A DNA stretch of 64,000 nucleotides from Pelagibacterium halotolerans B2. GTDB lineage: Bacteria > Pseudomonadota > Alphaproteobacteria > Rhizobiales > Devosiaceae. This document shows positions 61,828 through 64,000 of this stretch, in pieces. The notes under the pieces are model-generated. The model searched no databases and was not told where the DNA came from. It saw only the letters and a list, made by a program, of their open reading frames with translations. Positions within the stretch are counted from its first letter, which is position 1, and every line of letters starts with the position of its first letter. Made by a program: the position numbers and the translations under genes. The stretch spans positions 744,001 through 808,000 of the forward strand of contig NC_016078.1 in assembly GCF_000230555.1 (NCBI RefSeq), in the 5' to 3' direction.

Positions 61828-63306
61828 ATGGGCGACACGCGATTGCACGGTCTCAAAGACCTGGAGGCCCGACTGGCCCAGGACATGGTGTGGCTCAACC
61901 TGCCGGCCAAGCCCTGGCTGAACCCGCTTGACGTCGAGGGACAACGCGTTCTGGACGTGGCCATTATCGGCGCCGGGCTGTGCGGCCTTGTCGCCGCGGC
62001 AGCGCTGCGCCACCTCGGCGTCGACAACGTGGAGCTTTTCGATCGCGCGCCCGAAGGCAGGGAAGGGCCATGGGTGACCTACGCACGCATGCGAACGCTT
62101 CGTACGGCAAAGGCTGCATCCGGCCCGGCCCTGGGCATCGGGTCGCTGACCTTCCGGGCCTGGTATGAGGCTCAATGGGGGGGCGATGCGTGGGATCGGA
62201 TGGATCTGGCGCCGCGAGAGATATGGATGGACTACCTTGTTTGGTATCGCAAGGTGACTCGGGCCAAGGTCAACAACGGCGCCGATGTAACGCGGATATC
62301 CATGCGCGAGGATGGCCTTTTGGAGCTGACCGTAAGCGGCCGGCCGGCTCTGGCCCGACGCGTGGTTCTGGCCACCGGTCTTGATGGGCTGGGAGCGCCC
62401 AAGCTCCCCGCCATCGCATCGGGGGTGGACAAGGCTTTCGTTGCTCACAGCTCGGACATGTTCGACCTTGAAGGTTTGGCCGGCAAGCGCGTCGGTGTCG
62501 TGGGGGCGGGGGCGTCTGCCATGGACAACGCCGCCGCGGCACTGGAAGCGGGGGCGGCCAGCGTCGATCTTTTCGTGCGCCGCAGCGAGCTGCCGCGTAT
62601 CGACAAGTTCACCGGCGTCGGCTCCAAGGGAATGACCCACGGCTTTTACGGCCTGCCCGACCCGATAAAATGGGAGTTCATCAACGAGGGCGATCGTGCC
62701 GCAGTGCCTCCGCCGCGACATTCGGTCAAACGGGTTTCAGCGCACGACAACGCCCGCCTCCACCTCGAGAGCCCCATAGTCGGCCTGCGAGATTGCGGTG
62801 ACCATATCGTTGCCCAGACGCCCAGGGGTGACTATCCGCTCGACTTCCTGATCTTTGCCACCGGGTTTGGCATCGATCTGGCCAGTCGGCCGGAGTTGGC
62901 AGACATTGCACCCCATATCCTGACCTGGGGCGACCGGGTGGATGAGCAAAGACGCGCCGCCAACCCGCAACTCGCCCGCGCGCCCTATCTGGCCGATGAC
63001 TTTACCTTTCTGGAGGCCGAACCCGGAAAATGCCCGGCGCTTTCTTCCATTGCCTGCTTTGCGTACCCGGCCGTGCCCACGCACGGCAAGCTCACCAGCG
63101 GCATTCCGGCGGTAAGCGACGGTGCGGACAGGTTGGCCAAGGGCATGGTCCGCTCGCTTTTCGTCGAAGAAGCCGAGGCCCATCTCCAGCGCTTCATGAC
63201 GTACCAGACACCCGAACTTCTGGGCGATGAATGGCCGGACGCCGACACGGTCCGCTCGACCGGTTCCGCGTCTTCCGCCCAATTTCTGCGAAAGGAAATT
63301 TCATGA
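61828..63306 (+). CDS. Flavin-containing monooxygenase family protein
   Basis: A 492-residue two-dinucleotide-binding flavoprotein. The FAD site is VAIIGAGLCGLVAAAAL near residue 45-60 and the NADPH site GVVGAGASAMDNAAA near residue 225; the closing DFLIFATGFGIDL is the FATGY-type motif. FMOs add oxygen to sulfur or nitrogen atoms. The ATG at 61828 has AAGGA about ten bases upstream; GTG at 61807 is possible. It overlaps the dipeptidase-like gene by 4 bp (ATGA). With the sulfur enzymes upstream, S-oxygenation of an imported compound is a reasonable guess. Confidence 0.85.
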   Translation: MGDTRLHGLKDLEARLAQDMVWLNLPAKPWLNPLDVEGQRVLDVAIIGAGLCGLVAAAALRHLGVDNVELFDRAPEGREGPWVTYARMRTLRTAKAASGPALGIGSLTFRAWYEAQWGGDAWDRMDLAPREIWMDYLVWYRKVTRAKVNNGADVTRISMREDGLLELTVSGRPALARRVVLATGLDGLGAPKLPAIASGVDKAFVAHSSDMFDLEGLAGKRVGVVGAGASAMDNAAAALEAGAASVDLFVRRSELPRIDKFTGVGSKGMTHGFYGLPDPIKWEFINEGDRAAVPPPRHSVKRVSAHDNARLHLESPIVGLRDCGDHIVAQTPRGDYPLDFLIFATGFGIDLASRPELADIAPHILTWGDRVDEQRRAANPQLARAPYLADDFTFLEAEPGKCPALSSIACFAYPAVPTHGKLTSGIPAVSDGADRLAKGMVRSLFVEEAEAHLQRFMTYQTPELLGDEWPDADTVRSTGSASSAQFLRKEIS

Positions 63307-64000
63307 CCGATGCCGACCAGTTGCACCGTCAGTCTATCGTCATCGACGGTCTGCAGTGCTCCGATTTCAACCGGGAGCTCTTCGAGGAGGCGCGGCGCGG
63401 TGGCGTGACGGCAATCAATTGCTCTGCGGTTCTGTGGGAGAACTTTAACGGCGGCATCGATTACGTTTCCATGTGGAAGCGCCTCATTCGCGACAACAGC
63501 GACATTGTGATCCCCGTCCGCAGCGTCGCCGATATCAGGCACGCCAAGGACACCGGCAAGCTCGGCATCATCATCGGCTGGCAGAACACATCGCCGATTG
63601 AAGACAGGCTCGACTACGTCGAGATATTCAAGGATCTCGGCGTCGGTATCATGCAACTGACCTACAATACGCAGAACTATTCCGGCGCAGGCTATCTCGA
63701 GGCCAGAGACTCCGGGCTGACCGGCTTCGGCAGGGAAGTCGTCTCCGAGATGAACCGTGTCGGTGTGCTCTGTGACCTCAGCCATGTCGGCGAGCGCACG
63801 GCACTCGATGCCATTGCCCATTCCCAAAAGCCCTGTGCCATCACCCATTGCCTGCCGCGCGGGCTTCGGGATGTGCCGCGCAACAAATCCGATGAGGTCT
63901 TCAAAGCCTGTGCCGAAAAGGGCGGAGTTGTCGGTACGTCCCTGTTCGCACCCGGCCTGGCCGATGGAAACGAAGCGACAGTGGCAAGCGTTATCGACGC
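63303..64000 (+). CDS. Membrane dipeptidase (M19)-like protein, 3' partial, altered metal site
   Basis: The frame runs to the window end (about 232 residues seen). The fold is M19 renal dipeptidase-like: LGVGIMQLTYNTQN, CDLSHVGERTALDA and CAITHCLPRGLRDVPRN match conserved strands. The N-terminal HxD metal motif is replaced by LQCSDFN and the bridging Glu position reads GWQNTSP with Gln. The two later histidines are kept. It may use a different metal arrangement or substrate. Coupled to the FMO by ATGA. Confidence 0.82.
   Translation, partial: MTDADQLHRQSIVIDGLQCSDFNRELFEEARRGGVTAINCSAVLWENFNGGIDYVSMWKRLIRDNSDIVIPVRSVADIRHAKDTGKLGIIIGWQNTSPIEDRLDYVEIFKDLGVGIMQLTYNTQNYSGAGYLEARDSGLTGFGREVVSEMNRVGVLCDLSHVGERTALDAIAHSQKPCAITHCLPRGLRDVPRNKSDEVFKACAEKGGVVGTSLFAPGLADGNEATVASVID

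Overview
The window is GC-rich and gene-dense, with tightly packed operons and many ATGA or GTGA start/stop overlaps. The gene set (a Do-like protease, two-component pair and glnE in a row; TRAP transporters; the Avi_7169/Avi_7170 carboxymuconolactone-decarboxylase-like pair; alphaproteobacterial palindromic repeats) points to a chromosome of a Hyphomicrobiales alphaproteobacterium. Devosiaceae (Devosia or Pelagibacterium type) is my best guess. No rRNA, tRNA, CRISPR array, phage or transposase gene is visible. All product names come from motif reading; no search was run.

Layout. 0-8 kb: 3' part of a DegP-like protease, an OmpR-type regulator and its histidine kinase, glnE, and a convergent PAS histidine kinase whose stop codon overlaps that of glnE. 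8-12 kb: two tandem ABC exporter half-transporters with related upstream elements. 12-20 kb: a methyltransferase, a beta-mannosidase with a D-lyxose/D-mannose-type isomerase, a soluble aldose dehydrogenase, an orphan TRAP binding protein and a GNAT-amidohydrolase fusion. 20-21.4 kb: a gene-free block of about 330-bp tandem repeats. 21.4-27 kb: a VOC protein, an alpha/beta hydrolase, an ECF42-type sigma factor with its DGPF/YCII partner, a cyclopropane fatty acid synthase and an AEC transporter. 27-30.5 kb: a thiosulfate cluster (exported rhodanese, YeeE/TsuA-like transporter, Cys/Pro-repeat protein, HxH protein). 30.5-35 kb: an Xre/MbcA-RES toxin-antitoxin pair and copA-cueR. 35-40 kb: a TAXI-type TRAP system divergent from a D-amino acid dehydrogenase.

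41-55 kb is the most distinctive region. Two convergent operons meet in a 28-bp overlap. The plus operon encodes a sugar-type binding protein, a SIS-domain isomerase/deglycase-like protein, YjbQ, a PfkB kinase with an unusual active site, a nucleoside hydrolase, an ADP-ribosylglycohydrolase-like protein and a nucleoside phosphorylase-like protein. The minus operon encodes the two permeases, a second ADP-ribosylglycohydrolase-like paralog, the ABC ATPase and a LacI-type regulator. The outer promoter regions of both operons carry the same 15-bp sequence AATGAAACGTTTAAC, a good candidate LacI operator. I infer one LacI-controlled system that imports and dismantles an N-glycoside (riboside, ADP-ribose-like or Amadori-type); the substrate is not known.

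55-64 kb is a second catabolic island: a cysteine-synthase-fold PLP enzyme, RidA, two CMD proteins and a DctPQM TRAP transporter, divergent from a LysR regulator, a flavin monooxygenase and a dipeptidase-like protein cut by the window end. It is consistent with use of a sulfur-containing or S-substituted amino acid. The other notable regulatory signal is a pair of matching ECF-type promoters (TGTCGG, 17 bp, CGTC), one before the DGPF-ECF42 operon and one before the neighbouring alpha/beta hydrolase.
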